Positions 43,839 to 51,402 of a stretch of DNA of 64,000 nucleotides are shown here, one piece after another. This DNA comes from Planctomycetota bacterium (GTDB lineage: Bacteria > Planctomycetota > J058): NCBI GenBank assembly GCA_023954375.1, contig JAMLIC010000024.1, forward strand, positions 1-64,000, read 5' to 3'. A model generated the notes under the pieces. The model worked only from the letters and a program-made list of their open reading frames with translations, did not search any database and was not told the DNA's origin. How positions within the stretch are numbered: position 1 is the stretch's first letter; each line of letters opens with the position of its first letter. Position numbers and translations under genes: made by a program.

Positions 43839-43860
43839 CGCCCGGCGGGCTCGCCGGGCG
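43839..43860 (+). terminator. Stem-loop directly after the phasin-like gene
   Basis: A 9-bp perfect stem (cgcccggcg / cgccgggcg) with a four-base loop starts at the first base after the TGA stop. No T-run follows. It may partly terminate or stabilise the phasin transcript before the PhaR gene, which has its own weak -10-like TATCAT at 43891. Confidence 0.45.
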
Positions 43861-43918
43861 ATCGCGGGCGCTCCGGCGGGCCCGCTGGATTATCATGGGC
43901 CCGAGCCGGGGACGCCAC

Positions 43919-44539
43919 ATGCCACGCATCATCAAGCGCTACTCGAACCGCAAGCTCTACGACACCGAGGATAAGCGCTACATCACGCTGGAGCAGATCC
44001 AGCAGCTCGTCCAGGACGGCCAGGACATCAAGGTCGTCGAGAACCAGACGGGCGAGGACCTGACCACGGTGACCCTCTCGCAGATCCTGCTCGAGCAGGA
44101 GAAGCGCAAGGAGGGCAAGCTCCCCAAGTCCTTCTTCATGGACCTCGTGCAGCGGTCGTCGACGACCGTCGTCGACTTCATGCGCAAGAACGTCCTGCAG
44201 TACTTCGACAGCTCCATGCTCTCGGAGGAGCAGCTGTCGGAGAACGTCGACAAGCTGGTCAAGGCCGGCGAGATCCCCCAGGACGAGGCCACGCAGCTCA
44301 AGGACGAGATCAAGACCCGCACGCAGAGCTTCAAGCAGCGCCTCGACGAGCTCGTCGAGCGGCGCGTGCAGGACGTGCTCACGAAGCTGAACATCCCCAC
44401 GAAGGCGGAGATCGAGCGCCTCAACCAGCGGCTCGATGCGCTCTCCAGGCGGCTCGGCGAGGGCGGCGCCCAGGAGGAGGAGGAGGAGGAGGCGCCCAGC
44501 AGCCCGCCGGCGAGCGCGGTCGACGGGGCCCGCCCCTGA
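43919..44539 (+). CDS. phaR: PhaR-type polyhydroxyalkanoate synthesis regulator
   Basis: A 206-residue protein beginning with the PHB/PHA accumulation regulator DNA-binding domain: RIIKRYSNRKLYDTEDKRYITLEQIQQLV, followed by VVENQTGEDLTTVTLSQILLEQEK. PhaR proteins bind DNA and PHA granules and repress phasin genes until polymer appears. The C-terminal half is helical (SSMLSEEQLSENVDKLVKAG, KSFKQRL-like stretches) and ends with LNIPTKAEIERLNQRLDALSRRL, shared with the phasin-like neighbour, then an acidic tail with EEEEEEE. The start is the ATG giving MPRIIKRYSNRK. Likely controls the palindrome upstream of the phasin gene. Confidence 0.9.
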   Translation: MPRIIKRYSNRKLYDTEDKRYITLEQIQQLVQDGQDIKVVENQTGEDLTTVTLSQILLEQEKRKEGKLPKSFFMDLVQRSSTTVVDFMRKNVLQYFDSSMLSEEQLSENVDKLVKAGEIPQDEATQLKDEIKTRTQSFKQRLDELVERRVQDVLTKLNIPTKAEIERLNQRLDALSRRLGEGGAQEEEEEEAPSSPPASAVDGARP

Positions 44540-44636
44540 GCCCATGACGGGGCCGACGGTGCGAGCGGGGTGGCCGCGGGCGGTCGCGAGCGGCAGGGTC
44601 CCTCCGGGGCGCGCCGCGGCGGCGGGCCGGAGCGCG

Positions 44637-45464
44637 ATGCTGGCCCCGCTCCTCCTCATCGTCGTGACGGCCGGCTGCGCGGCCGCGCCGCCGCCGCGCA
44701 AGGCGCCGCCGAGCGTCACCGAACCGGCGACGACCGAGGCCTTCACCACCCCGCGCTTCACCCTCTGGGTGGAGGGTGGCTGCCTCTCGCGCGAGCGGCG
44801 CGAGGCGCTCCTGGCCGAGCTCGACCGCGCGCACGACTTCCTCACCGGCTGGCTCGGGCCGGCCATGTCGCCGGGCGACTTCCGCCCGCGCGGCGCCCCG
44901 CGCGCCGCCTGCCCGCCGCCCCCGGGCCTGGCGCCCCCGCCGGCGGTGCCGCCGATCGACGTGGTGGTGCTCCCGAAGGGCGACCGCTGCCACGCCGACG
45001 CCCACGGGATCACGCTCGTCCCCGGGCACCTCGACCGGCGCGACGCGACCCACGAGCTCGTCCACTTCCTCGTCGGGTCGTCGTGGCACCCGATCGACGA
45101 GGGGCTGGCGGTCTACCTCACCGAGCGCCTGTGGGGGCCCGACCGGGGGGTCCCCGCGAAGGTCCGCGCGCGCGTGTTCCTCGACCTGAGCCTCGACACC
45201 GACCTCGACCCCGACGCGCTGGCCCGCGACGGCATGAGCCGGCGCGACTACGACGTGGCCGGCGCGTTCACGGGGTGGCTGATCGAGTCGTTCGGCAAGG
45301 AGCGCTTCTTCGAGCTCTACGCCGGGCCGCAGCGCAACTACCACGGCGTCTACGGGATGAGCGAGAAGGAGCTCCTCTTCCGCTTCTGGCAGCACGTCCG
45401 CAGCCTCGACGTGCGCCGCGACGGGGGCTACCACGCGTTCAAGTCCTGGCTCCAGGGCGCCTGA
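44637..45464 (+). CDS. Lipoprotein metallopeptidase-like protein (gluzincin, peptidase MA type)
   Basis: A 275-residue lipoprotein: signal MLAPLLLIVVTAGC, Cys14 at the lipobox. The catalytic-looking centre is RDATHELVHFLVG (HELVH, zinc ligands and general base) followed at 12-15 residues by HPIDEGLAVYL, whose Glu is the third ligand expected in gluzincins. The preceding DVVVLPKGDRCHADAHGITLVPGHL and following helices fit the peptidase MA-like superfamily. It is probably periplasmic and membrane-anchored. An upstream in-frame ATG at 44544 would add 31 residues and bury the lipoprotein signal, so the later ATG, after ccggagcgcg, is used. Confidence 0.82.
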   Translation: MLAPLLLIVVTAGCAAAPPPRKAPPSVTEPATTEAFTTPRFTLWVEGGCLSRERREALLAELDRAHDFLTGWLGPAMSPGDFRPRGAPRAACPPPPGLAPPPAVPPIDVVVLPKGDRCHADAHGITLVPGHLDRRDATHELVHFLVGSSWHPIDEGLAVYLTERLWGPDRGVPAKVRARVFLDLSLDTDLDPDALARDGMSRRDYDVAGAFTGWLIESFGKERFFELYAGPQRNYHGVYGMSEKELLFRFWQHVRSLDVRRDGGYHAFKSWLQGA

Positions 45465-45467
45465 GCT

Positions 45468-45851
45468 TCAGCGGATGTCGCGGATGTCCCGGCCGAACGG
45501 GGTGAGCGCGAGCTTCGTGAGCTTCCAGTGCTGCACGGCGAACGGGATCCCGATCACGGTGATCGCGCACAGGCCGGCGAACAGGAGGTGCGTGAGGACG
45601 ATCCCCAGGCCGCCGACGATGAGCCAGATGATGTTGAGGACGAGGCCCAGGCCGCCCTGGGCGAGGTCGCCCGTGGGCGCCGCCTCCTTGCCGAACGGGA
45701 GGAGGCCGAGGACCGCGAGCTTGAACGCCTGCACGCCCCAGGGGATGCCGACCACGGTCAGGCAGAGCCCGAGCCCGACGAGCAGGTACTGCACGCAGAT
45801 GATCAGCCCGCCGCCGACGACGATCCACAGCAGGTTGCCGAGCAGGCTCAT
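45468..45851 (-). CDS. yccF: YccF-domain inner-membrane protein
   Basis: A 127-residue protein with two copies of the YccF domain, each with a hydrophobic span and the signature GIPxxxQxxKLxxLxLxPFG: IPWGVQAFKLAVLGLLPFGK and IPFAVQHWKLTKLALTPFGR. Segments LLWIVVGGGLIICVQYLLVG, LCLTVVGIPW, LVLNIIWLIVGGLGIVL and LLFAGLCAITVIGIPF would cross or dip into the membrane. The function of the family is not established. The start with a ggggagggc ribosome site is preferred to an ATG five codons upstream. Convergent with the metallopeptidase gene, three bases apart. Confidence 0.9.
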   Translation of the reverse strand: MSLLGNLLWIVVGGGLIICVQYLLVGLGLCLTVVGIPWGVQAFKLAVLGLLPFGKEAAPTGDLAQGGLGLVLNIIWLIVGGLGIVLTHLLFAGLCAITVIGIPFAVQHWKLTKLALTPFGRDIRDIR

Positions 45852-45953
45852 GGGCGCCCTCCCCACGTGACTCTGTCGCGGCGGGCCGGCGTGGGGAGTC
45901 GAGGCGAGCCGGGCGCGCGCGGCGGGCGCCCGGGCCCGCCGCGCGCCCGCCCG

Positions 45954-46901
45954 TCACTCCTGCTTCAGGCGCGCGAGGCGCTCCTCCTGCTGCTTGAAGA
46001 AGCGCTCCGTCCCGGGCTGGGCGCCGTAGCGCTCCCGGAGCGCGCCGAGCGCCTGCTCGAACGTCGCCACGTCCCGCTCGTGCTCCGCCCAGTCGAGGAT
46101 CAGCACGTAGAAGGGCTGCGCCGCCTGGTCGCCGGCCGGCCGCCGGCCCTCCTGGAGCATGGCCCGGAACCGCCCGCCCAGGGCGCGGCGCTGGGCCGCG
46201 TCGGCCTGCCGCGTCAGCCCCTGGGCCATCGCCATGACCTCGAGGTCCGTGAGCGCCTGCGCGACGCGGGCCTCCTGCTCGGGGGTCAGCCCGGTGAGCG
46301 CGTCCTTGCGCGCCCGCGCGGCGTCGAGGTCGAGCTTGCCGAGGTCCACCTCCGCGAGGAGCAGGTCGACCTGCTGCGCCGGGGTCGGGTCCTTCACCGC
46401 CCTCAGCTCGAGGTAGCGCTGCGCCGCGGCGGCGCCCGCGCGGAAGGCCTCGACCGTGCGGGGGCCCTGATGCGTGACCAGGACCTCGCCCTGCGCGTCC
46501 ATGATCACGAGGTGGGGGAAGCCGCGCCCGCCCTTCTCCCGGAGGAGGTCGGCGTGCTTCTCGCCCGGGATCCGCGACGTGATGTGCGTGAAGAGGACGA
46601 CGTCGCGGGCGAACTCATCGAACTCGGGGGTGGAGAGCGGACCGCGCTCCAGCTGGGTGCAGGGCGGTCACCCCGCGTAGGAGCGGGTGAAGTAGGCGAA
46701 GATCACCTTCCCCCGCTCCCGCGCGCGCTCCTTCGCCACGTCGAAGTCATCGGTCCACGGGTTCCGCGTGAACCACGCCTCCTCGACCTTCGCGGCGCGC
46801 CGGCGCCGCAGCTCGTCCGCGTCCTGCGCCGCCGCGGGCGCGGCGACCCCGAGGAGCAGCAGCGCCGCCGCCCCCGTGCACGTCAACATCGTGCGCTTCA
46901 T
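45954..46901 (-). CDS. Probable selenoprotein: secreted thioredoxin-fold protein with U-P-P-C motif (in-frame TGA at 46668-46670)
   Basis: Read through one TGA, this is a 315-residue exported protein. Signal peptide: residues 1-25 (LLLLGVAAPAAAQ). A thioredoxin-like core follows: GKVIFAYFTRSYAG, then TGA as residue 78, PPC (Cys81), TQLERGPLSTPEFDEFARDV, and RGFPHLVIMDAQGEVL, which supplies the cis-Pro region. The TGA sits where the first Cys of a CxxC is expected, and the frame stays open for 237 further codons. The ATG has a near-perfect ribosome site (aggaggtcac). A helical TPR-like C-terminus (residues 150-315) follows. Selenocysteine is the best reading; a plain nonsense mutation or sequencing error remains possible. 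Likely a periplasmic thiol/selenol oxidoreductase. Confidence 0.75.
46640..46669 (-). promoter_or_regulatory. Candidate bacterial SECIS-like hairpin at the in-frame TGA
   Basis: Immediately from the second base of the TGA, gaccgc pairs with gcggtc 18 bases later (6 bp). Inside, gc/gc and cc/gg pairs flank an A-A mismatch and leave a five-base apical loop CAGCU; three bases bulge on the 5' side. Bacterial SECIS elements lie just after the UGA and present G and U in the loop, as here. The loop is about 12 bases from the UGA, somewhat closer than in the best-known examples. Confidence 0.5.
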
Positions 46902-47153
46902 GTGACCTCCTGGGGCCCGCCGTCCGAGCCGCACCGCGGCGACTCGCCGACCGACCGGCGTGCACCTTACCAGGTCGAGCGCACGCGCCCGGGCCGTGGC
47001 GCTCGCGGCGCGACGGTCGTCGCCCCCCCTGGCGAGCGGTGGACGGGTCCGGCGTGGCTCGCCCGCCTCGCCGCGCCGCGCGCTCCCGGCCAGGCCGCCT
47101 GCGGGCACGGGACGTGCGCAGCGAAGGCCCGGGCGGGGACGGGACGAGGAGCC

Positions 47154-47720
47154 ATGGTGAACCGGACGACGACCACCTCGAAGGTGGTCAACGGCATCGA
47201 CGTGCAGGCGCTCGGGGAGACGATCAAGCAGCTCGGCAAGCAGCCGGAGCTGGCGCGGTTCAAGTTCAAGGTCTCGAACCGCTGGTCCGGGGACGGCGGC
47301 TTCAGCAGGACCGAGGTGCAGGACCCGTACGGCGTCGGCAAGGAGCAGCCCCACAAGCAGCGGTTCCAGGTCGAGGCCGACGAGCCCGAGGTCCTGATCG
47401 GCAAGGACCGGGCCCCGAACCCGGTCGAGCACCTGCTGAGCGCGCTGGTCACGTGCCTGACGGGCGCGATGGTCTACCACGCCGCCGCGCGCGGGATCCG
47501 CCTCGACGAGGTCGAGTCGGAGGTCGAGGGCGACATCGACCTGCGCGGCTTCACGGGCGTCGCGCCGGACGTGCGCAAGGGCTACCAGCAGATCCGGGTC
47601 ACGTTCCGGGTGAAGTCGGACGCGCCGGAGGGCGCGCTGCGCGAGTGCGCCCTGTTCTCGCCGGTGTTCGAGTCGATCACGAAGGGGGTGCCGGTCGACC
47701 TGCGGATCGAGAAGCGCTGA
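47154..47720 (+). CDS. OsmC family protein
   Basis: A 188-residue OsmC/Ohr-fold protein. Recognisable parts: FKFKVSNRWSGDGGFSRTEV, EPEVLIGKDRAPNPVEHLLSALVTCLTGAMVYHAAARGI (reactive-Cys helix, Cys101), VESEVEGDIDLRGFTG, YQQIRVTFRVKSDAP and ECALFSPVFESITKGVPVDL. In OsmC/Ohr peroxidases a second Cys usually precedes Pro in the last segment; here the residue before Pro is Ser and a Cys lies four positions earlier, so peroxidase activity is uncertain. The ATG follows cgaggagcc. It diverges from the selenoprotein gene with 252 bases between, which may hold both promoters; both are redox-type proteins. Confidence 0.88.
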   Translation: MVNRTTTTSKVVNGIDVQALGETIKQLGKQPELARFKFKVSNRWSGDGGFSRTEVQDPYGVGKEQPHKQRFQVEADEPEVLIGKDRAPNPVEHLLSALVTCLTGAMVYHAAARGIRLDEVESEVEGDIDLRGFTGVAPDVRKGYQQIRVTFRVKSDAPEGALRECALFSPVFESITKGVPVDLRIEKR

Positions 47721-47728
47721 CCCGCGCG

Positions 47729-47760
47729 GGCGGCCGGGGCGCGGCGCGCGCCCGGCCGCC
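47729..47760 (+). terminator. Stem-loop between osmC-type gene and a convergent broken gene
   Basis: A 10-bp perfect GC stem (ggcggccggg / cccggccgcc) with a 12-base loop lies eight bases after the OsmC stop, between convergent genes. No T-run follows. The position suggests a terminator acting on one or both strands. Confidence 0.5.
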
Positions 47761-47780
47761 AGGGCGTCGTCGTCCCCGCG

Positions 47781-48399
47781 TCAGGGCGCCCGCAGCTCGA
47801 GCATGCGGACGAGGGCCTCGTCGTCCGCGCCGACGGAGGTACACCCGCGAGAGCGGGAGCAGCTCCAGCGGCGAGGCGACCGGGCCGGGCGGGTCGCCCC
47901 CGTCGCGGTCGCGGGACCCGTGGACGCGGCCGGCGCGGGTGACGAGCGCCCAGGCCTCGCCGCGCTTCCTTCCCCGACCGGAGGGGGAAGCGGGCCGCGG
48001 CGTCGACGACCTCGTCGGGCGGGAGCGGCCCGGCCGGCAGCACGTCGTCGATGGGGTCCCCCGCGCCCCAGGCGACGATCCCAGGCCGAGGGCGCCCGCG
48101 TGGCGCACGAGCAGGACCGAGCGCGAGCCGGCCACCTCGACGCGCAGGTCGCCGCTCGCGGGCGCGACGAGCGGCGCGGCGGCGCGCCACGCGGGCGCGC
48201 CGTCGCCGAGGCGGGCGTGGTGCAGGAGCACGCCGTCGGGCCCGTCGGCGGCCACGAGCAGCTCCCGGCGCGGGGCCGCCGCCCGGAGGGGCTCGGGGGC
48301 GGCGACGCGCGCGGCGCGGCCGGAGAGGCGCCAGGGTTCGCGGCGGGACACCGGGGTCCCGCCGCCCGCACGGCCGGGGTGGCTCGAGGGGCGGCACAC
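47781..48399 (-). pseudogene. Frame-broken gene of unknown function (three frameshifts)
   Basis: No single frame explains this stretch, but pieces of one plausible protein lie in order in different frames. The first part (to about 48080) reads WRLSGRAARVAAPEPLRAAA ... ELLVAADGPDGVLLHHARLG ... LRVEVAGSRSVLLVRHAGAL. It continues one frame over with IVAWGAGDPIDDVLPAG and VVDAAARFPLRSG, returns near 47965 with EAWALVTRAGRVHGSRDRDG and SPLELLPLSRVYL, and ends in the third frame with GADDEALVRMLELRAP at 47781. The pieces look beta-rich, like a propeller or sensor. Three shifts in 600 bases suggest decay or assembly error. Function unknown. Confidence 0.6.
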
Positions 48400-48419
48400 G
48401 GCTCGCGCGGGCCCGACGC

Positions 48420-48812
48420 ATGCGCACGACGACCCTCGCCGCCGCCCTGGCGGCGCTCCTCCCGCTCGGCTGCGCGGTCCCCGGCGTGCCGGAGCCCTGG
48501 ACGGACCCGGACGCCGCCGCGCCGCCGCCCGCCGACGCGCCCGTGGGCGACGGCTGGGCCTTCGTGGCGGCCGGGTGGTACGGGGACGAGGACGACAGCG
48601 CGCCGATCGCGCCGATCACGGGGCCGACGACCGTCTTCGCCGGCTACCGGGGCGAGGGCGAGCCGGAGCGGGAGTTCTCCGTGGTCGAGCTGGAGCGCGC
48701 CCGCTTCCGCGGGTTCTCGGCGCCGGCGAGCGGCGTCCCTCCCGACGGGCCGCGCGTCGAGCCGCTCGCCCGTCCCGTCCCGTTCCAGCGCCTGTCGGAG
48801 GTGCCGCGATGA
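48420..48812 (+). CDS. Small lipoprotein of unknown function
   Basis: A 130-residue protein with a lipoprotein signal (TTLAAALAALLPLGC, Cys18). The mature part is Pro/Asp/Ala-rich, then GDGWAFVAAGWYGDEDDSAP, PTTVFAGYRGEGEPEREFSV, VELERARFRGFSAPASG. No family recognised. It is first of three consecutive lipoprotein genes joined by ATGA overlaps, so the three products are probably made together and may act as one envelope assembly. Confidence 0.8.
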   Translation: MRTTTLAAALAALLPLGCAVPGVPEPWTDPDAAAPPPADAPVGDGWAFVAAGWYGDEDDSAPIAPITGPTTVFAGYRGEGEPEREFSVVELERARFRGFSAPASGVPPDGPRVEPLARPVPFQRLSEVPR

Positions 48813-49519
48813 GGCGGGCCTGGACGATCGTGGCCCTGGCGCTCGCGGCGTGCGGCGCGCCGGAGGTGGGGGCGTACGGGTTCCACGAGCGACCGCCGGC
48901 CGCCAGCGACCGGGCGCCGGAGCGGGTGGCGCCGCTCGAGGGCGCGACGCGGCCGCTGGCGATCGGCCAGGTCGACGACCTCACGCTCCAGCCGGTCGGC
49001 GCGCACCACGCCCGGCCGACGGCGATCGAGCGCGTCCTGCCCGGCCCGGGCGTCGAGCAGACCTACCACTTCTGGGCCGCCGTCCCCGCCCTGCGCGCGG
49101 CCGTCCGGGCGGGCCTCGCGGAGCACGGGGTGCGGGCCTTCTGCGACGACACGGACCTCGGCCTCGCCGCCCCCTACGCCGGGGCGCCCCTGCCCCGGGG
49201 GACGCTGCTCCTGCGCGGCGAGCTGCTCGACTTCGCCTACTCGCGCCAGGGGGGCCAGGACACCGCCGCCGCGTGGCTGTCGTGGACCCTGCTGGACGCC
49301 CACACCGGGCGCGTGGTGTGGCGAGGGCGGCAGCACGCGGCGACGCGCGGCCCGGAGGCGCGGGCCGGGTCGGAGGACGACCCGCTGCGGACGCTGGGCG
49401 CGCGGCTCGCCGCGCAGCTCGCCGCGGACCCCGTGGTCCGCGCGGCCCTGACCTCGCGGCCCGGCGGCCCGGGCGCGCTCGAGGCCGGGTCCCCGCGCGA
49501 CCAGGAGCGGCCGCGATGA
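48809..49519 (+). CDS. Lipoprotein, ABC-transport-auxiliary-like fold suspected
   Basis: A 236-residue lipoprotein (MRRAWTIVALALAACG, Cys15). The mature sequence has LAIGQVDDLTLQPVGAHHA, VEQTYHFWAAVPALRAAVRAGLAEHGV, GTLLLRGELLDFAYSR, AAAWLSWTLLDAHTGRVVWRGR and LRTLGARLAAQLAADPVVRAAL. The pattern 'low-numbered subunits, then reporter strand, then DxxTGxVVWxG' resembles auxiliary lipoproteins that assess other envelope proteins (LptE/PqiC-like arrangement), but this is a loose similarity. Overlaps both neighbours by ATGA. Confidence 0.78.
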   Translation: MRRAWTIVALALAACGAPEVGAYGFHERPPAASDRAPERVAPLEGATRPLAIGQVDDLTLQPVGAHHARPTAIERVLPGPGVEQTYHFWAAVPALRAAVRAGLAEHGVRAFCDDTDLGLAAPYAGAPLPRGTLLLRGELLDFAYSRQGGQDTAAAWLSWTLLDAHTGRVVWRGRQHAATRGPEARAGSEDDPLRTLGARLAAQLAADPVVRAALTSRPGGPGALEAGSPRDQERPR

Positions 49520-50505
49520 GCGCGCCGCGCGCCGCCGCCCTCGTCGTCGCCGCCCTCGCGGCGGGCTGCGCCTCGCCCGACCTCCTCGCGCTCGCCCCCG
49601 CCGACCGGGTGCCGCTCGAGCTCGAGGGGCCGACCGTGCGGCTCGCGCTGCCGGCGCTGAACGACGCGCGGCCGGGCGCCGAGCGCGAGGGGCGCGCCCC
49701 GCGGTCGGAGCGGCGCGGCGTACCGCTCGTCGGGCGCGTCGAGGTGCAGCGCGGGAGCGAGGTGAGCGACGACGGCGACCTGGGCGGCGCGCCGCTCGAG
49801 GGCCTCGACACGACCCTGCGCCGCTACCTGGCGTCGATCGGCCCGGTCGTCGTCGTGCGACCGCGGGAGGACGCGGCGCCGGCCGCCGACTACGTGCTCG
49901 AGGTCGACGTCCTGCACCTCGTCGCGACGTCGTTCCGCGCGCGGCGCGAGCTCCGGGTCCCGGTCGTCGGCTGGCTGTTCGACCCGAGCCTCGAGCGCCG
50001 GTCGCTGCCCACGGCGACGGTCGTCCTCCGGCTCCGCCTGCGCTCCGCCGACGGCCGGTTCAAGGCCGCGCGGGTGGTCAACGCGAGCGTCCTCGGCGGC
50101 CCGGCCGAGGAGCCGGGGGCCCTCGCGGCCGCCGCGGTCCGGGCCGCCGCCCACGAGGCGCGCTGGGTGACCGCCTCCTGGCTGGCGCGCGCCGACCAGC
50201 CCTCGCTGCCGCGCGACGACGACTCGTTCCTCGTGCACGCGGTCGACGTCGACCGGAGCGGCGTCCTCCTCGCGCGGATCGACCGGGAGCGCGGCCAGGT
50301 CCTGTGGCTCGAGCGGCGCCACGGCCTGCCGCTCGTGGGCCCGCCGGGCGTCTGGCACCTCTCGCCCTTCGACGAGCGGGGCGTCCTCCTGCCGCCGGGC
50401 GACTACGCCGCCCTCGCCGAGGAGCTCGCGGGCGGGTTCGGCCTGCAGCGCATCGATCAGCTCGCGGTCTATCGCTACCTGGGCCCTGTCGCGCGCCCGC
50501 AGTAG
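49516..50505 (+). CDS. Lipoprotein of unknown function
   Basis: A 329-residue lipoprotein (VVAALAAGCAS lipobox, Cys18). Segments: TVRLALPALNDARPGAERE, RRYLASIGPVVVVRPRED, YVLEVDVLHLVATSFRARRELRVPVV, GWLFDPSLERRSLPTATVVLRLRL, and near the end LLARIDRERGQVLWLERRHG and VWHLSPFDERGVLLPPGDY. It shares its general style (paired beta strands, then a helix with RWV) with the preceding lipoprotein, so the two may be distant paralogues. The stop lies 13 bases before the methyltransferase ATG. Confidence 0.78.
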   Translation: MSAPRAAALVVAALAAGCASPDLLALAPADRVPLELEGPTVRLALPALNDARPGAEREGRAPRSERRGVPLVGRVEVQRGSEVSDDGDLGGAPLEGLDTTLRRYLASIGPVVVVRPREDAAPAADYVLEVDVLHLVATSFRARRELRVPVVGWLFDPSLERRSLPTATVVLRLRLRSADGRFKAARVVNASVLGGPAEEPGALAAAAVRAAAHEARWVTASWLARADQPSLPRDDDSFLVHAVDVDRSGVLLARIDRERGQVLWLERRHGLPLVGPPGVWHLSPFDERGVLLPPGDYAALAEELAGGFGLQRIDQLAVYRYLGPVARPQ

Positions 50506-50518
50506 TACAGTCGGACCC

Positions 50519-51289
50519 ATGGCCGGGACGGATCGCACGCGGACGAGCCTCGACGGCGGCCCGCCCGTGATCCTCTGCCGCCCGCAGCTCGCCGAGAACG
50601 TCGGGCTCGCCGCGCGCGCCATGCTCAACTGCGGCCTGACGGAGCTGCGGCTCGTCGCCCCGCGCGAGGGCTGGCCGAGCGAGCGCGCGCGCGCCGCGTC
50701 GTCGGGGGCCAACGCGGTGGTCGACGGCGCGCGGGTGTTCGCCAGCCTGGCGGACGCCGTCGCCGACCTCACGGACGTCCTCGCGGCCACGGCCCGGCCG
50801 AGGAGCGGCGCGCGGCCCGTCGTCACACCGCGGGCCGCCGGCGTCCGGCTCCGGACCCTCGTGGCCGCTGGGCGGCGCCCCGGCCTGCTCGTCGGCCCCG
50901 AGCGGGAGGGGCTCACCACGGACGAGCTCGCGGTCGCCGACACGATCGTCACCGCGCGCCTGAACCCGGCCTTCGCCTCGCTGAACCTCGCGCAGGCGGT
51001 CCTCCTCCTCGGCTACGAGTGGCTGGAGGCCGCGGAGCTGCCCCCCGCGCCGGACCCTGGCGACCCGCCCGCCCCCAAGGCGGAGCTGCACGGGCTCCTC
51101 GAGCGCCTCGAGCGGGAGCTCGCGGCGTGCGCGCGCCAGGACGGCGCCGCGCCGCACCCGGCGACGAACCTCAACGTGCGCGAGCTGCTGCAGCGGGCGC
51201 GCCCGACGAGCCGCGAGCTGCGGACGCTCCACGGGGTCGTCAGCAACCTCCTGGGACGGCGCCGCGCGCCGCCTCCGTCCGGGACGTGA
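50519..51289 (+). CDS. SPOUT-family RNA 2'-O-methyltransferase (TrmJ-like)
   Basis: A 256-residue TrmH/SpoU-class methyltransferase. The knotted SAM-binding motifs are intact: CRPQLAENVGLAARAMLNCGL (motif 1, with Asn and Arg), GLLVGPEREGLTTDELAVAD (motif 2) and LNPAFASLNLAQAVLLLGYEW (motif 3). The C-terminal helical extension (LHGLLERLERELAAC, LNVRELLQRARPTSRELRTLHGV) is characteristic of TrmJ, which methylates the ribose of tRNA position 32; another RNA target is possible. The GTG/ATG context gives ATG at 50519. Convergence or coupling with the lipoproteins upstream may only reflect shared transcription. Confidence 0.9.
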   Translation: MAGTDRTRTSLDGGPPVILCRPQLAENVGLAARAMLNCGLTELRLVAPREGWPSERARAASSGANAVVDGARVFASLADAVADLTDVLAATARPRSGARPVVTPRAAGVRLRTLVAAGRRPGLLVGPEREGLTTDELAVADTIVTARLNPAFASLNLAQAVLLLGYEWLEAAELPPAPDPGDPPAPKAELHGLLERLERELAACARQDGAAPHPATNLNVRELLQRARPTSRELRTLHGVVSNLLGRRRAPPPSGT

Positions 51290-51402
51290 TCGCGCCCGGC
51301 CGAGCATGTAGGTGAACGGGAACGAAACGCGCGACGCGGGTTGCGCGGCCGGCGGGATTCCTCCCTGATGGTCCCCGGCGAGCAGCCGGAAGGAGGCCAC
51401 CC

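Noticed and set aside
43732..43935. Small minus-strand ORFs across the phasin/PhaR spacer
   Set aside because: They have no ribosome site and lie antisense to clear coding sequence and a stem-loop.
46508..46668. Reading the thioredoxin-like gene as two separate genes or a plain pseudogene
   Set aside because: The frame is identical on both sides, the TGA sits exactly at a CxxC position and no other damage is visible, so selenocysteine is the simpler explanation.
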